A stretch of 64,000 nt of DNA from Burkholderiales bacterium RIFCSPLOWO2_02_FULL_57_36 (GCA_001770855.1 MESE01000104.1:1-64000); one strand, 5' to 3'; shown: positions 8,065-18,147, counted from the first letter of the stretch. Program-made: numbers and translations. Notes: generated by a model from the letters alone, not told the origin.

Positions 8065-9246
8065 TCAACTCTGCGTGAACTGATTGGAAGAAATCGCTTT
8101 TCCGGATTTTTGATTTCTTTCGTGTGCGGCCGCAATCTCGTCGATCATGTCCAGGTATTTCCGGATCACGATGTTTTCATCAAATTGCGCCGTGACTTTT
8201 CGTCGTCCCGCAGCCCCCATGTCCAACCGTTTTTCGGGAGAGAGCCGCATCATATGCATCATTTTTTCTGCGAGATCATGAGCATTCCTCACTTGGCACA
8301 GCAATCCATTGACATGATCGTCAACGATATCCTGACAGCCCACGACATCCGTTGCAATGATGGGCCGCGCCATGGCGGCCGCCTCAAGAAGTGAGCGCGG
8401 GACACCTTCGCGGTAAGAGGGCAATACAATGCAGTCCGCATTGGCCAGATAAGGCCGGACATCATCGGTCTTGCCCAAATACTGGATCAAGCCATTCTTT
8501 TCCCAGCACCTTATCCTTTCCAGCGAAATCGCATTCGAATTGTCTTTATCTACAAAACCCAGCAGTTGAAACTGGATAGCAGGGATGCGCTGGAGAACAA
8601 TCGTCGCGGCCGCAACAAACTCTTCAATCCCTTTATCCTTCAGCATTCTGGATATCAGCAAAAACCGAAAGCAACGCTCTCGCATTGAAGATGGCGGGGC
8701 TGGCAAGTAATGCGCCAAATCGATTCCGGATCCGGGCAACCGATCGGTAATCTCTTGCCGCACCAAACCTGCCTGAACGAATAGACCTTGGTCGTCTGCA
8801 TTTTGAAAGAACACCCGACGAGAGCGGCGCAGGGAAAACCGATAAAGCTCCCTGACCAGATAGGTCAGGAAGGTCTTGTTGATGAAGGTAGTGCCCAAGC
8901 CGGCAATGTTGTTGATCACGGGAATCCCAAGCGCTTGCGCGGCAATTGATCCATACACATTCGGTTTGATCGTATAACCCAGATAAGCCATGGGCCGCAC
9001 GGATCGAAGCACACGCAAATAACGCATCAGCAGAGAAAAATCCCGGCCGGGATGGGTCCCGTTATTATCCATTGGCATGCCGATAAATCGGCAACCCAAG
9101 TCGTTCAGGCGCGGCGCATATTCATCGTCAGGCGCCACGACCATCACTTCGTAACCATGGCGGATCATTGCCTTGACCAGCCCGGCACGAAAATTATGGA
9201 TATTCCAAGCGGTATTTACCGAGATTACAATTTTCCGGTTCATCAT
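8065..9246 (-). CDS. GT4-family glycosyltransferase
   Basis: A 393-residue two-domain GT-B enzyme. The N-terminal Rossmann half begins RKIVISVNTAWNIHNFRAGL; the C-terminal half has FRFLLISRMLKDKGIEEFV and the donor-binding EGVPRSLLEAAAMARPIIAT (E-x7-E motif). GT4 enzymes use nucleotide sugars with retention of configuration. The style resembles PglA/WcaL-like transferases that add N-acetylhexosamine to undecaprenyl-linked precursors. It is separated from the tyrosinase by 243 bases and from asnB upstream by 173 bases that contain a hairpin. It acts at the cytoplasmic face in assembling the EPS repeat unit. Confidence 0.88.
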   Translation of the reverse strand: MMNRKIVISVNTAWNIHNFRAGLVKAMIRHGYEVMVVAPDDEYAPRLNDLGCRFIGMPMDNNGTHPGRDFSLLMRYLRVLRSVRPMAYLGYTIKPNVYGSIAAQALGIPVINNIAGLGTTFINKTFLTYLVRELYRFSLRRSRRVFFQNADDQGLFVQAGLVRQEITDRLPGSGIDLAHYLPAPPSSMRERCFRFLLISRMLKDKGIEEFVAAATIVLQRIPAIQFQLLGFVDKDNSNAISLERIRCWEKNGLIQYLGKTDDVRPYLANADCIVLPSYREGVPRSLLEAAAMARPIIATDVVGCQDIVDDHVNGLLCQVRNAHDLAEKMMHMMRLSPEKRLDMGAAGRRKVTAQFDENIVIRKYLDMIDEIAAAHERNQKSGKAISSNQFTQS

Positions 9247-9353
9247 TGAGCGTCCGTGGTCAATTCATGCCTTCGAGATCGCCGCGCGGCACCGACTTGT
9301 GGGCAATCCTCAGCGCAAGCTAGACATGGAATTTAAATTTTCCACCATCTTGT

Positions 9354-9378
9354 TGTAGTCAAAATTATTTTGACTACA
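9354..9378 (-). promoter_or_regulatory. AT-rich 11 bp perfect hairpin between asnB and glycosyltransferase genes
   Basis: TGTAGTCAAAA and TTTTGACTACA pair perfectly around a TTA loop in the short gap downstream of the amidotransferase gene. There is no U-run, so it may be a processing or stabilising hairpin or a dyad operator rather than a terminator. Confidence 0.4.
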
Positions 9379-9419
9379 TGCTTAACTGGTCCAGCCCGCA
9401 ATTTCGCGATCCGGACAGA

Positions 9420-11477
9420 TCATGAGATTCGAGCGGCATATTGATGTGATGAGTCCAACTCGTTGCATTGCCACGAATAGGTTGAAGTCTCATGACGGCC
9501 ACTGATGCTGCTGGACTGATGTTCAAGCCAGGACTGGAACATCAGTACGTCCCATAAGTGATACTGCCAGTCGCGCCTGCCGGAAAGATGTTCTTCCCAT
9601 TTGCTTCTCACCTGCGCAGGCTTGAAAAATCCCTCATGGCGCAATCTGGATTCGTCGAGCAAGGTTTCAGCCCAATCTCGCAGCGGGCCGCGCAACCAAT
9701 CACCGATTGGCACACCGAATCCCATTTTTGGACGTTCAATCAACGCCTTGGGCACATACTTGTACAACACCTGCCGCAATGCCCATTTGGTTGTGCCATC
9801 CCGCAGCTTGACCGACTGCGGCAATCGCCATGCGAACTCAACGACGCGGTGATCCAGGAACGGGACTCTTGTTTCCAGCGATACGCTCATCGCCGCGCGG
9901 TCCACCTTGACCAGGATATCGTCGGGCAGATAAGTCAGCAGATCGAGCGCCATCATCCGTTGGATACCGTCCAGACCTGAAAGCGGGTGCGCGTTACCTG
10001 TCAACAAAGTAAATGGTTCCGTTGCGCCAATCACGACTGACCCCGGATCGTCCCAGTGCGACACCAGGCCCAGGTATAGCGCATCGAGCGATGCGCATGC
10101 CATGACCGCTGCGCCTTTACGCAGCTTGTCGCCCAGGTCGGCATATGTCAGGGAGCGAGGCAGAAACCGTGCTACAGAGCTGGCCATCCTGTTCCAGGAT
10201 TGCACCGAGACGCTGGTCAATCCTCTGGCGGCCAGCCTGCGCAATGGCAGCGGTCCGGCATTCACCTTCTTCCAGAGCTTTGCGGTCATTCGATACCGGT
10301 TGTATCCACAAAATAATTCATCGCCCGCATCGCCGGAGAGCGATACCGTCACGTGCGGCCTTGCCAGTTGCGACACCAGAAACGTCGGAATCTGGGAGGA
10401 ATCCGAAAATGGCTCGTCATACAGTATCGGCAAGCGAGGAATGACCGCCATCGCCTGCTCGGCAGTGACATACAGTTCGGTATGGTCGGTACCTAAATGC
10501 CTGGCGACGGCCTTGGCATACTCTGCTTCGTTATAGCCCGCTTCATGAAATCCGATCGAGAAGGTTTTGACCGGACGGGAGGATTGCGCCTGCATCAACG
10601 CCACGATAGTCGATGAATCCACCCCGCCCGATAAAAATGCTCCCAGTGGTACGTCGGCCATCATCTGCCCGCGCACTGCCTCCTTGAGCAATATTTCCAA
10701 CTCGTCCACCGCCTGTTTCGCTGTCCCGACGAAGGGATTGCCCACTCCCGACACGGCCTGTTGCGCCGCCGACCAGTAGGCCCACACTTTCGGCTCACGC
10801 TGCTTGTTCGATACGCTCAGCAAGCTGCCTGGCGGCAGTTTGGCGATGCCTTCATAAATTGAATACGGCGCCGGAATGTAGTTATGTCTCAATTGCAGGC
10901 TCAGCGCGCCCCGGCTGATCGTATTTTCAAAAGCGGGGTGCGCGCGCAATGCTTTCAATTCAGAACCGAACAGGAACACCGCTTCGCTGCCTCGCCCCTG
11001 CCAGCCGTAGTACAGCGGTTTTTCGCCGATCCGGTCGCGCGCAAGTGTCAGTGTCCTGGTTTGCCTGTCCCACACGGCAAAGGCAAACATGCCGATGGAG
11101 CGCTCTATCGTGCGCTGGATGCCCCAGGCATCGAAGCCGGCAAGTAGCGTCTCGGTATCCGAATGACCGCGCCAAGCCCGGACGTTCCCGGCAGAATCCA
11201 GTTCCTCGCGCAACAGCAGGTGATTGTAAATTTCGCCGTTGAACGCGATCACGTATCGGCCGGCGGCCGATCGCATCGGCTGATGCCCTGCCGGCGACAG
11301 ATCGATAATCGACAGGCGGCGGTGGCCAAGTCCGATCCCATGTTCGGCATCGCACCAGTAACCTGCATCGTCCGGGCCACGATAGATAATCGTGTCGGTC
11401 ATGTGCTTGAGAAGGGCGCGCGGCTCTTCTTTCGCATGGTGTGGGATCGCTCCCAGAAAACCGGCAATTCCACACAT
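9420..11477 (-). CDS. asnB: Asparagine synthase-type amidotransferase (EPS-associated)
   Basis: A 685-residue glutamine-hydrolysing amidotransferase. It starts MCGIAGFLG with the catalytic Cys2 of the class II glutaminase domain, which also shows RGPDDAGYW and FNGEIYNH. The synthetase domain has the ATP pyrophosphatase loop SGGVDSSTIVAL and SLSGDAGDELFCGYNRY. In polysaccharide loci such paralogues amidate uronic acids rather than make free asparagine; here they sit with UDP-GalNAcA-type genes, so GalNAcA amidation is inferred. The start overlaps the upstream glycosyltransferase stop by one base (TGATG), showing coupling. The tail after about residue 640 is longer than usual and not recognisable. 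Confidence 0.88.
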   Translation of the reverse strand: MCGIAGFLGAIPHHAKEEPRALLKHMTDTIIYRGPDDAGYWCDAEHGIGLGHRRLSIIDLSPAGHQPMRSAAGRYVIAFNGEIYNHLLLREELDSAGNVRAWRGHSDTETLLAGFDAWGIQRTIERSIGMFAFAVWDRQTRTLTLARDRIGEKPLYYGWQGRGSEAVFLFGSELKALRAHPAFENTISRGALSLQLRHNYIPAPYSIYEGIAKLPPGSLLSVSNKQREPKVWAYWSAAQQAVSGVGNPFVGTAKQAVDELEILLKEAVRGQMMADVPLGAFLSGGVDSSTIVALMQAQSSRPVKTFSIGFHEAGYNEAEYAKAVARHLGTDHTELYVTAEQAMAVIPRLPILYDEPFSDSSQIPTFLVSQLARPHVTVSLSGDAGDELFCGYNRYRMTAKLWKKVNAGPLPLRRLAARGLTSVSVQSWNRMASSVARFLPRSLTYADLGDKLRKGAAVMACASLDALYLGLVSHWDDPGSVVIGATEPFTLLTGNAHPLSGLDGIQRMMALDLLTYLPDDILVKVDRAAMSVSLETRVPFLDHRVVEFAWRLPQSVKLRDGTTKWALRQVLYKYVPKALIERPKMGFGVPIGDWLRGPLRDWAETLLDESRLRHEGFFKPAQVRSKWEEHLSGRRDWQYHLWDVLMFQSWLEHQSSSISGRHETSTYSWQCNELDSSHQYAARIS

Positions 11478-12613
11478 CAGAGTTTGCTCCCCGCGGTGAC
11501 GTTTTCATAGATGCCCTCAAAGCGCTTTCGGGTACGTTCCATGGTGAACTCCGCATGAATCCGCGCTTTGGCTCTCCGACCCAGTTGTCGGCGGGTGTCG
11601 CCCCCCATCGCCAGCAAGCCTGCCACTCCCTGGGCAAGTGCACCCGGGTTCGCCTTCGGCACGAGCACGCCGGTACCGGCCATCAGCACGGCGACGTCCC
11701 CTACATCCGTGGACACACAGGGCAATTCCATGGCCATCGCTTCCCCTACTGCATTTGGAAAGGCTTCGGTCCTGGAAGACAGACAAAAAATGTCCATGGC
11801 GGCCAGGCAAACCGGGACATCGGCGCGTTCGCCCAGCAATACAAAGCGGTTGGGATAGCCGGTTTCGGCGATCCAGCGCATCAGGTCCTGGTTGTCCGAG
11901 TCCAGATTTGTACCGACCATCAGAAAATACAGCCGATCATGACGCCTGGCGAGTTGGCCAGCCGCCAGTACAAAGTTGGCGTGGTCCTTGTCCGCATTGA
12001 AACGCCCTAATGTGCCGACCACCATGTCCTCGGCACTGAAACCGCACTGCGTGCGCAACAGGGCTCTCTGGTCTTGCGTGGCGGTCAGGCACGACAAATC
12101 GAAACCGTTGGCCACCACCACCATGCGCGCCGCATCGTAACCGGCAAGCGCATGTGCCCGGCGCGCCGCCTCGGCCACGCAAACGATGGTATGCGGCATC
12201 CAGCGCGATGTCGATGCGCATAGCCGCCGGACAAGAACAGTGGAACGTGCACATCCGCCATCCACATCGGTCGCACGTATGCCCCATATCACGTTGCGGT
12301 TTCCCGCCATGCGCGCAGCAAGGCCACCCAACATGTCGGCATGGTATAGCCAGGTTTGCACGATGTCGGGTCTGATCTTTCGCATCAAGCGATACAGAAG
12401 CAGGAACTGCGATATCGGCGCTCGCCTGAAATCGAGGACAATCAGTTCGATGCCGGCCGCACAAAAGCGCTCGTACATGCCGCCCTCCGGGGTCAGCGCG
12501 ATCACCGTATGGGTGTAGGCACTGCCGCGAGACTGTAGGATCAGCCGATAAAGCGCCATTTCCGCGCCGCCCACTTCCAGCCCGCTGATCACGTGCAGCA
12601 CATGACGCGTCAT
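11477..12613 (-). CDS. GT4-family glycosyltransferase
   Basis: A 378-residue GT-B glycosyltransferase. The start at 12613 (MTRHVLHVISGLEVGGAEMA) is chosen because it gives the GT4 N-terminal 'GGAE' motif at residue 16 and an ATGA overlap with the deacetylase gene; an earlier in-frame start would add 88 residues with no homology, inside that gene. The C-terminal half has VGTLGRFNADKDHANFV and the donor-site SSRTEAFPNAVGEAMAMELP. It is coupled to the deacetylase upstream and to asnB downstream, so these three are made together. Donor sugar unknown. Confidence 0.88.
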   Translation of the reverse strand: MTRHVLHVISGLEVGGAEMALYRLILQSRGSAYTHTVIALTPEGGMYERFCAAGIELIVLDFRRAPISQFLLLYRLMRKIRPDIVQTWLYHADMLGGLAARMAGNRNVIWGIRATDVDGGCARSTVLVRRLCASTSRWMPHTIVCVAEAARRAHALAGYDAARMVVVANGFDLSCLTATQDQRALLRTQCGFSAEDMVVGTLGRFNADKDHANFVLAAGQLARRHDRLYFLMVGTNLDSDNQDLMRWIAETGYPNRFVLLGERADVPVCLAAMDIFCLSSRTEAFPNAVGEAMAMELPCVSTDVGDVAVLMAGTGVLVPKANPGALAQGVAGLLAMGGDTRRQLGRRAKARIHAEFTMERTRKRFEGIYENVTAGSKL

Positions 12614-13647
12614 GGCACTCCCCTTAACGGGGCCGAACTGCCGGCTACTGCCGCAGGGTGCCGGAATGGCTGATTCCGGACATCGCATGCGTGGTCCGCC
12701 GAGGCCGCAAAATCGCCCATACAGCTTGATTGCATCCCGTACTGATCGGCCAGCATGCGGTAGTGCTGCAGCAGCGATTCGAGGAGCGCAAGGTTCCTGT
12801 CCGTATTCACTCCGAAATTGTGCGGATGCCACCAAAGATGGCAAATACTGCCCACGCGCGCGGCAGCGGTCATGCACCGTTTCAAGCGAAACAAGCGTAT
12901 CGGCACCAATGCACTTTGCCGCTCAGTCCATGGGTACAGAAAAAGACTGGCCGGTAAATTCAACAGGTCGCCGCTGCGCTCCACGTGTCCGTCGCAGCGC
13001 CCGCTCAAAGGCAGACACCCATCTGCAAACCGGACCGCGCGCCCCGCGATCCCGCCTGTCACGATATCGCCATTCCGGTACAACCAGTGGTTCGCATTCC
13101 CTCGATAAACCTGGATTCCGGCATCCGGCAATACGGACAGGAATTTTTCGATAATCTGATTGCGCGGCAATACCAGGCTGCGGCAGTGCACCCCCAACTC
13201 CGCAGCGATGGCTCGCGCGCACGTCAGGTCTGCGGCGAATTGCTCCGGCGTCGCGCCCGCCTCGTTGCAATAAAAATGACTGTAAGTATGCGTCGCCAGT
13301 TCCTGCCCTGGCGTCGCCAGTATTTGCTCGACCAGCGGCCGGGCGAAAAACAGATTCGGATGCTCCCTGACCAGCTTATCCAGGTTGTAAGGGGAGATCT
13401 CTTTGCGAAAGTATCCCGGCAATACCGTTGGCCGGATGTCACGCCATTCCTGGTAATTCCGGCACATCGCCATACCCACCGTAGCCCAACTGACCCTGAT
13501 CCCGTATCGACGAAATAGCATCAGCAATCGGGGTACGGCGTCCCATTCGCCTTGCACGTTGCGGCCGTAACTGGCAACGGTCTGCGAATGGCTCACGCCC
13601 CAAAAGAGCTCGAAGTCCAGCGAAATGACAAATTGGGACACAGTCAA
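12610..13647 (-). CDS. Polysaccharide deacetylase (NodB-like, CE4)
   Basis: A 345-residue protein. FVISLDFELFWG supplies the NodB motif 1 Asp-Glu near the N-terminus; THTYSHFYCNEAGATPEQF provides the metal-binding H-x3-H equivalent. There is no signal peptide, so it may act on lipid-linked or nucleotide-linked precursors in the cytoplasm, or be an atypical member. CE4 enzymes remove N-acetyl groups from amino sugars, which would create free amines that the FemAB-like proteins of the locus could use; that link is inference. The stop overlaps the next glycosyltransferase start by four bases; 133 bases separate it from the upstream glycosyltransferase. Confidence 0.82.
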   Translation of the reverse strand: MTVSQFVISLDFELFWGVSHSQTVASYGRNVQGEWDAVPRLLMLFRRYGIRVSWATVGMAMCRNYQEWRDIRPTVLPGYFRKEISPYNLDKLVREHPNLFFARPLVEQILATPGQELATHTYSHFYCNEAGATPEQFAADLTCARAIAAELGVHCRSLVLPRNQIIEKFLSVLPDAGIQVYRGNANHWLYRNGDIVTGGIAGRAVRFADGCLPLSGRCDGHVERSGDLLNLPASLFLYPWTERQSALVPIRLFRLKRCMTAAARVGSICHLWWHPHNFGVNTDRNLALLESLLQHYRMLADQYGMQSSCMGDFAASADHACDVRNQPFRHPAAVAGSSAPLRGVP

Positions 13648-13780
13648 CTCCTCGCCGCGACTGAGCGTTTTTCAAATTCGCCACGGCAGCAACGATGGAT
13701 ATGCGTGCCCTGCAGCCGGCTGCTCTCTACCGATGTGCGGCAGCCAGAGAAAGCGCGATGAACGTGGCGCAAGGCGAAGC

Positions 13781-14884
13781 TCATTGAATGGCTCCCACCT
13801 GCCTGAACAACTGGTCCCATCTCTCCATGACCTGCGCATGGCTGAAGCGGCTGCGCACCGACTCCCTGGCTTGCCTGCCCAGGGCAAGCCGCAGTGTTTC
13901 GTCGCTCATCAGCTTCTGCAGCGCCGCAACCAATGCTTCATCGTCATTCAGCGGCACCAACAACGCGTCCTTGCCATCACGCGTGATTTCCCGAGGACCG
14001 CTCGGACAATCAAACACAACGCATGGCAAGCCGATCCCCATCGCTTCCAGCAAAGCATTGGGAAAACCTTCGTACCGCGACACCATCACGAACGCGTCCG
14101 CGCACGCCATGACTTCCCAGGGACTGGTGGTAGGCCCTCTCAGAAATGCGCGCGTGTGAAGCCCTGCCTTGCTGATTTGCATTTCAAGCGCCGGCATTGC
14201 CGGCCCGTCGCCGTAAATATGCAAATCCCAATCGGTGAAGGACGAGGCGATCCTGGAAAACGCATCCAGCAATTTATCGATCTGCTTTGCAGAGACAAGC
14301 CGTCCCAGGCTAAGCAATGTTTTCCTCTGGTTGCCTGCCGTTTTTCTGTAGGAGGCAATCGCTGCGGGCAACGCGTTCGGTATCGCGCATATCGTCTTCA
14401 AACCGGGATAAAGGTACTTGGCCCTGTCGGCAAGGCCTTGTGTCTGGACGGTCAACATATCGGCGAACCGGTAGGTCTGTTTGCGCAATACTTCCAGCAA
14501 ATGGAATCTGGCATAACCTGCCGGATCCGACCTTTCGCAGATAATCAGCGGCGTGCGCAGGAAGGCTGACGACAGGATGGTGGCCACGTTGACATTGGGC
14601 AGGAATGAGACGATTACATCCGCAGCTCTCGCCGTCATCAAACGCCGCAGTGCATACAGCCGTTCAACGTAAGTCAGGATGTTCATATTCTTGATGCCCA
14701 CGATATCGGCAAGATAAATCAACTCGGCGCCATCGGATATTTGATAAAACTGTTTTCTCCCGCCTGAAAATGTGAGGATCAACGTGACGTTATCTCCCCG
14801 CTCAGCCCAGGCATTGCACAGGCTTGCCACCACGCGTTCGGTGCCGCCAAGATCAAGAGAACTCGTGAGCAAAATTATTTTCAT
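13781..14884 (-). CDS. GT4-family glycosyltransferase
   Basis: A 367-residue GT-B enzyme. The N-terminus MKIILLTSSLDLGGTERVVA has the GT4 'GG.Er' motif, and the C-terminal half shows KTLLSLGRLVSAKQIDKLL followed by SRYEGFPNALLEAMGIGLP, the E-x7-E donor motif, then VVFDCPSGPREI. The 'DC.tGPreI' segment is typical of GalNAc/GlcNAc transferases such as PglJ/PglH. Its start overlaps the polymerase stop by four bases (ATGA), so the two are translated together. Confidence 0.88.
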   Translation of the reverse strand: MKIILLTSSLDLGGTERVVASLCNAWAERGDNVTLILTFSGGRKQFYQISDGAELIYLADIVGIKNMNILTYVERLYALRRLMTARAADVIVSFLPNVNVATILSSAFLRTPLIICERSDPAGYARFHLLEVLRKQTYRFADMLTVQTQGLADRAKYLYPGLKTICAIPNALPAAIASYRKTAGNQRKTLLSLGRLVSAKQIDKLLDAFSRIASSFTDWDLHIYGDGPAMPALEMQISKAGLHTRAFLRGPTTSPWEVMACADAFVMVSRYEGFPNALLEAMGIGLPCVVFDCPSGPREITRDGKDALLVPLNDDEALVAALQKLMSDETLRLALGRQARESVRSRFSHAQVMERWDQLFRQVGAIQ

Positions 14885-16200
14885 GCAACTCTCCAGGACC
14901 GCGCCGGGACGGCCCTCTTTTTCACGGCGACCAGTGCGAACGTGGCGAGCCAGTACGATGCAGAGTCAAGCATCTGGTGGGTAAACATCGACATGAAAAC
15001 GAATAGAAAAGCGATTGCGAACTGCAAGTTTTTATTTTCAAAAAATTCCCCTTTCCACAGAATGATGGCCATCCATATCCATAGGCCCATGCCAAGGATT
15101 CCGTATTCAGCGGCAAGCATCAGCAGCAGGTTGTGCGTACTTCCTCTCAGCGGCCAGAATTGGGTGGCCCCTGCTCCGGCGCCGAAGAGCGGGTTTTGCA
15201 GGAAAAGATTCCAGCTTGCGTGGATGGCTTCTGCTCGTTCCTGAGAGCTGTCATCATCCAGCGTTACATTCGAAAAAAAATCCAGCCGCGCCTGCACATT
15301 GGCTAGGCCCCCTTCGAAGTCCTGACGACTGCTTAGATAACTCTCGAAAGCGCCCAGGAACATTAGACCGGTCCCCAGCACAATCGACGTAACGATAATT
15401 GCGGATTTTGGCAATACTCTTCTGTCTATCAGCAGCGGCCATAGCAGCGCCCATGCAATTATTGCAGAGCGCGTAAACGTCACCAGGATGCCTGCTCCCA
15501 ATAAAATAAAGAGGAACGTCCGATACTTCATTTTCGTCGCCGCGCAGCTCAGTAGAAAGACCAGCAGAATGGCCTCGGCTGCCATCGTGGGATTAATGAA
15601 CATTGCAGCAGCGCGCCCCAGCACGGCACCACTGGTATCAATAGGATGCAGAAGCCCCGGCTTCACAAAATCCAATATGATCGCGCAGGGGAGAAAAACA
15701 GCCAAAAATACGAAGATGTACCGATATGACTGCTTGCTGCTGGCAAAGGCGGCGAAACCGAGAAACACGGCGAACACGATATATTGAATGCGGGTCAGAA
15801 TCAGCGCACTCCTGATTTCCATTTGACTGTTGATCAATGGAATCCCGCTGGCGCTACTATCGATGACGAAGCTTGAAAAATGAATGAGGTTGAGAATGAT
15901 CAATACCGACGCCCATAACGCGAACGGCGACATCAGGTATACACCCAGCGCCCTGGATTTCATTAACATCAATGGCGCGAAAAGTAAAAACAGGCCAAAA
16001 AAGAAAAATTTTGGCAGTAAGGCGGAATGCAAAGTGTAGGCGTAAATCGGCAGGTTCGAATAGATGACGCCCAATGCGATGGACAGAACAATGGTGTGAT
16101 ACCAGCTCAAAAATCCACCGTAAGGCTTGGCGAGCGATATACCTGCTCCCTTCCCTCCCGGATATAAAGCAGACGGGTGCTGAATGAATTCGGTATTCAT
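14881..16200 (-). CDS. O-antigen ligase/polymerase (Wzy-like) membrane protein
   Basis: About 440 residues with roughly eleven hydrophobic segments and a large periplasmic loop. FGAGAGATQFWPLRGSTHNL carries the Wzy_C/O-antigen-ligase signature with the conserved His (STHNLLLMLAAEYGILG). It should polymerise lipid-linked repeat units, or ligate glycan, on the periplasmic face. Start 16200 is preferred: ATGA overlaps the upstream glycosyltransferase stop and AGG lies eight bases upstream. A GTG three codons earlier (16209) is possible. Surrounded by glycosyltransferases and a flippase, so polymerase is the more likely role. Confidence 0.85.
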   Translation of the reverse strand: MNTEFIQHPSALYPGGKGAGISLAKPYGGFLSWYHTIVLSIALGVIYSNLPIYAYTLHSALLPKFFFFGLFLLFAPLMLMKSRALGVYLMSPFALWASVLIILNLIHFSSFVIDSSASGIPLINSQMEIRSALILTRIQYIVFAVFLGFAAFASSKQSYRYIFVFLAVFLPCAIILDFVKPGLLHPIDTSGAVLGRAAAMFINPTMAAEAILLVFLLSCAATKMKYRTFLFILLGAGILVTFTRSAIIAWALLWPLLIDRRVLPKSAIIVTSIVLGTGLMFLGAFESYLSSRQDFEGGLANVQARLDFFSNVTLDDDSSQERAEAIHASWNLFLQNPLFGAGAGATQFWPLRGSTHNLLLMLAAEYGILGMGLWIWMAIILWKGEFFENKNLQFAIAFLFVFMSMFTHQMLDSASYWLATFALVAVKKRAVPARSWRVA

Positions 16201-17369
16201 GGGCCGCACCTGTTATTCGCGGGCTCGTCAGGTATTGCTTCCGATAGGGACCTGGTATCGGACAGCTTGCTGAATAACTCTTCCCACATGCCCGCTATCT
16301 TTTCGATTGAAAAACGGGCCCTGGCGTCGATAGCCCGGCAAGCCATCTCTGCTCTTAATTGACTATCTCCCATTACGCAATCCAGCGCGGCCTGCAGGCC
16401 TTGGACATCCCCCACCGGTACGAGCAGCCCATCGACGCCATGGCGAATAATGTCCCGCGGGCCGGTGTCGCAATCAACGCTGACCGCCGGAAGGCCGTGG
16501 GCAAGCGCTTCGGCGAGCGCATTGGGAAATCCCTCGAAGCGCGAACTCATCACATACAGATCGGCCCGCGCATACCACTCCCCCACGTTGCCGGCGATTC
16601 CCGGAATAAAAATACGGGCCCTTAACGTCGCATCCCGAATCCGGGTTTCCAACATCTGGCGTACATGACCTTCTCCAAGAATTACCAGATCCCATCCCGG
16701 ATGCCGGGGCGCAAGTTTGGAAAATACATCGATCAGCATGTCGAAATTCTTTTCATTGCTCAGGCGGCCAACTGCCAGCAAGACCCTGCGTTCAGGCGAG
16801 CAGAGTGCATCTGGAACAATTCTCGGCAAGTTGCCAGGCAGCGGCCAGCAAGCGGCATTGGGAATCACCGGCACGCACCTGGCGGAAGAATGCGTCTTGA
16901 TCCAGTCGGCGCACTCCTGCGTCAATGCGACAACCGCGGCCAATCGGCCGTACATCCTGCTGCGCAGTATGTGCCACATCATCCCTAACGGGAAATGTGG
17001 CGGATAGCAGCGTTCCGAACCGACGGCGCTTAGATCGGCAACTCCAAGGCTGGCGAACGCCAGCAGCACATTCGGCGTGCTCATCATCGACAGGACCACC
17101 TGCGGCCGCAACTGCTTGATTGCTCGCCGGAGCGCGATTACGCGGCGCACATTTTGCCGCAGTCCGTCCAGCAAATGTGCGCTGTCTCCCGACAAATTCA
17201 GTGACACCCGTCTGACTGCCGGATCCAGCGGATAAAAATCAAGACTTTGAGGACCCAAGGTGACGATCGTGATATCCCATTGCTTGCGCGCCCAGTGGTT
17301 GGCGAGAGTGGCGGCGACCCGCTCCGCGCCGCCGCCGGCAAGGTTATTGATGAAAATGACGAGTTTCAT
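16197..17369 (-). CDS. GT4-family glycosyltransferase
   Basis: A 390-residue GT-B enzyme starting MKLVIFINNLAGGGAERVAA; 17369 is preferred over an upstream in-frame ATG at 17453 because the first 28 residues of the longer form have no homology and lie inside the methyltransferase gene. The C-terminal half contains VLLAVGRLSNEKNFDMLIDV and SSRFEGFPNALAEALAHGLP, followed by VDCDTGPRDIIRHG, which again resembles HexNAc-adding PglH/PglJ-like enzymes. It overlaps the methyltransferase gene by 26 bases and the polymerase gene by four, so the run is tightly packed. Confidence 0.88.
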   Translation of the reverse strand: MKLVIFINNLAGGGAERVAATLANHWARKQWDITIVTLGPQSLDFYPLDPAVRRVSLNLSGDSAHLLDGLRQNVRRVIALRRAIKQLRPQVVLSMMSTPNVLLAFASLGVADLSAVGSERCYPPHFPLGMMWHILRSRMYGRLAAVVALTQECADWIKTHSSARCVPVIPNAACWPLPGNLPRIVPDALCSPERRVLLAVGRLSNEKNFDMLIDVFSKLAPRHPGWDLVILGEGHVRQMLETRIRDATLRARIFIPGIAGNVGEWYARADLYVMSSRFEGFPNALAEALAHGLPAVSVDCDTGPRDIIRHGVDGLLVPVGDVQGLQAALDCVMGDSQLRAEMACRAIDARARFSIEKIAGMWEELFSKLSDTRSLSEAIPDEPANNRCGP

Positions 17370-18147
17370 GTGTCGCCTGGCTGATTGCATAGATATATGG
17401 GGAAAATGCCTTGCTGGCGGGAAGGTTGCCCAGCCTGCTTTCCGCCAATGCAATCGCTTTGCTCAACCGGGTCAGCAAAACATAGGCGTGCCATGAAATG
17501 CCTCTGTGATGCTCAAAGCAGCTGGAAAGGACACCGAAGTTGGAGGACCCAAGGTATCCGCCGGATATCACTGTCAGTCCGGCCCGACGATGACCTTCAA
17601 GAAAAGAACTCCAGTCATGCGGATTGTGCATGTCAAAAATTTGGCGGTTGAATACCTTCGTCAGATATCCAATTGAACCCGCCATATTGGGGATCAGGGA
17701 AAACATCAGCCCTCGCTCCTTTAGATACCGGCGCTTTGCCAGCAATGCGGCTGACAGATCGGTGAAATGCTCGACGACACCGAAACTGAGGACCAGGTCG
17801 AATGTGCCGTGAAGCCCGCTTTCCGCAGCGAACATGTCCTCGTTATGAATGTCGATCGTCACCGGTGTGCCTGCGGCAGCGACTCTATCGGCCAGGCGCT
17901 GGCATCCTGCTTTCGAGAAGTCGACGCCGGCGAATTGTGTTCCAGGATATTTTTTCGCAAGATAGGGCAGCCACATCGAGTCCCCTGCTCCAATTTCCAG
18001 CACGCTTTTCCCTTCCAGTCCGATCCCCTCGATCTTGTCGGCAATCAGATAATTGATGTAATCCCGCCAGCCAAATGTCAACTCGGCTGCTTGATTGCGC
18101 GCTACGTAGCCTTGATCCCAGTATTCGATTTTCGTCAGTGCACGCAT
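17344..18147 (-). CDS. Class I SAM-dependent methyltransferase
   Basis: A 267-residue protein with motif I VLEIGAGDSMWLPYLA (about residues 49-64), motif II FAGVDFSKAG and the post-I segment DLVLSFGVVEHF, all typical of Rossmann-fold methyltransferases. No transmembrane segment. In EPS loci such enzymes O-methylate sugars or terminate chains by methylation; which applies is unknown. Its stop lies 26 bases inside the next glycosyltransferase gene and its start overlaps the flippase stop by 13 bases, so it is part of one translationally coupled run. Confidence 0.85.
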   Translation of the reverse strand: MRALTKIEYWDQGYVARNQAAELTFGWRDYINYLIADKIEGIGLEGKSVLEIGAGDSMWLPYLAKKYPGTQFAGVDFSKAGCQRLADRVAAAGTPVTIDIHNEDMFAAESGLHGTFDLVLSFGVVEHFTDLSAALLAKRRYLKERGLMFSLIPNMAGSIGYLTKVFNRQIFDMHNPHDWSSFLEGHRRAGLTVISGGYLGSSNFGVLSSCFEHHRGISWHAYVLLTRLSKAIALAESRLGNLPASKAFSPYIYAISQATHETRHFHQ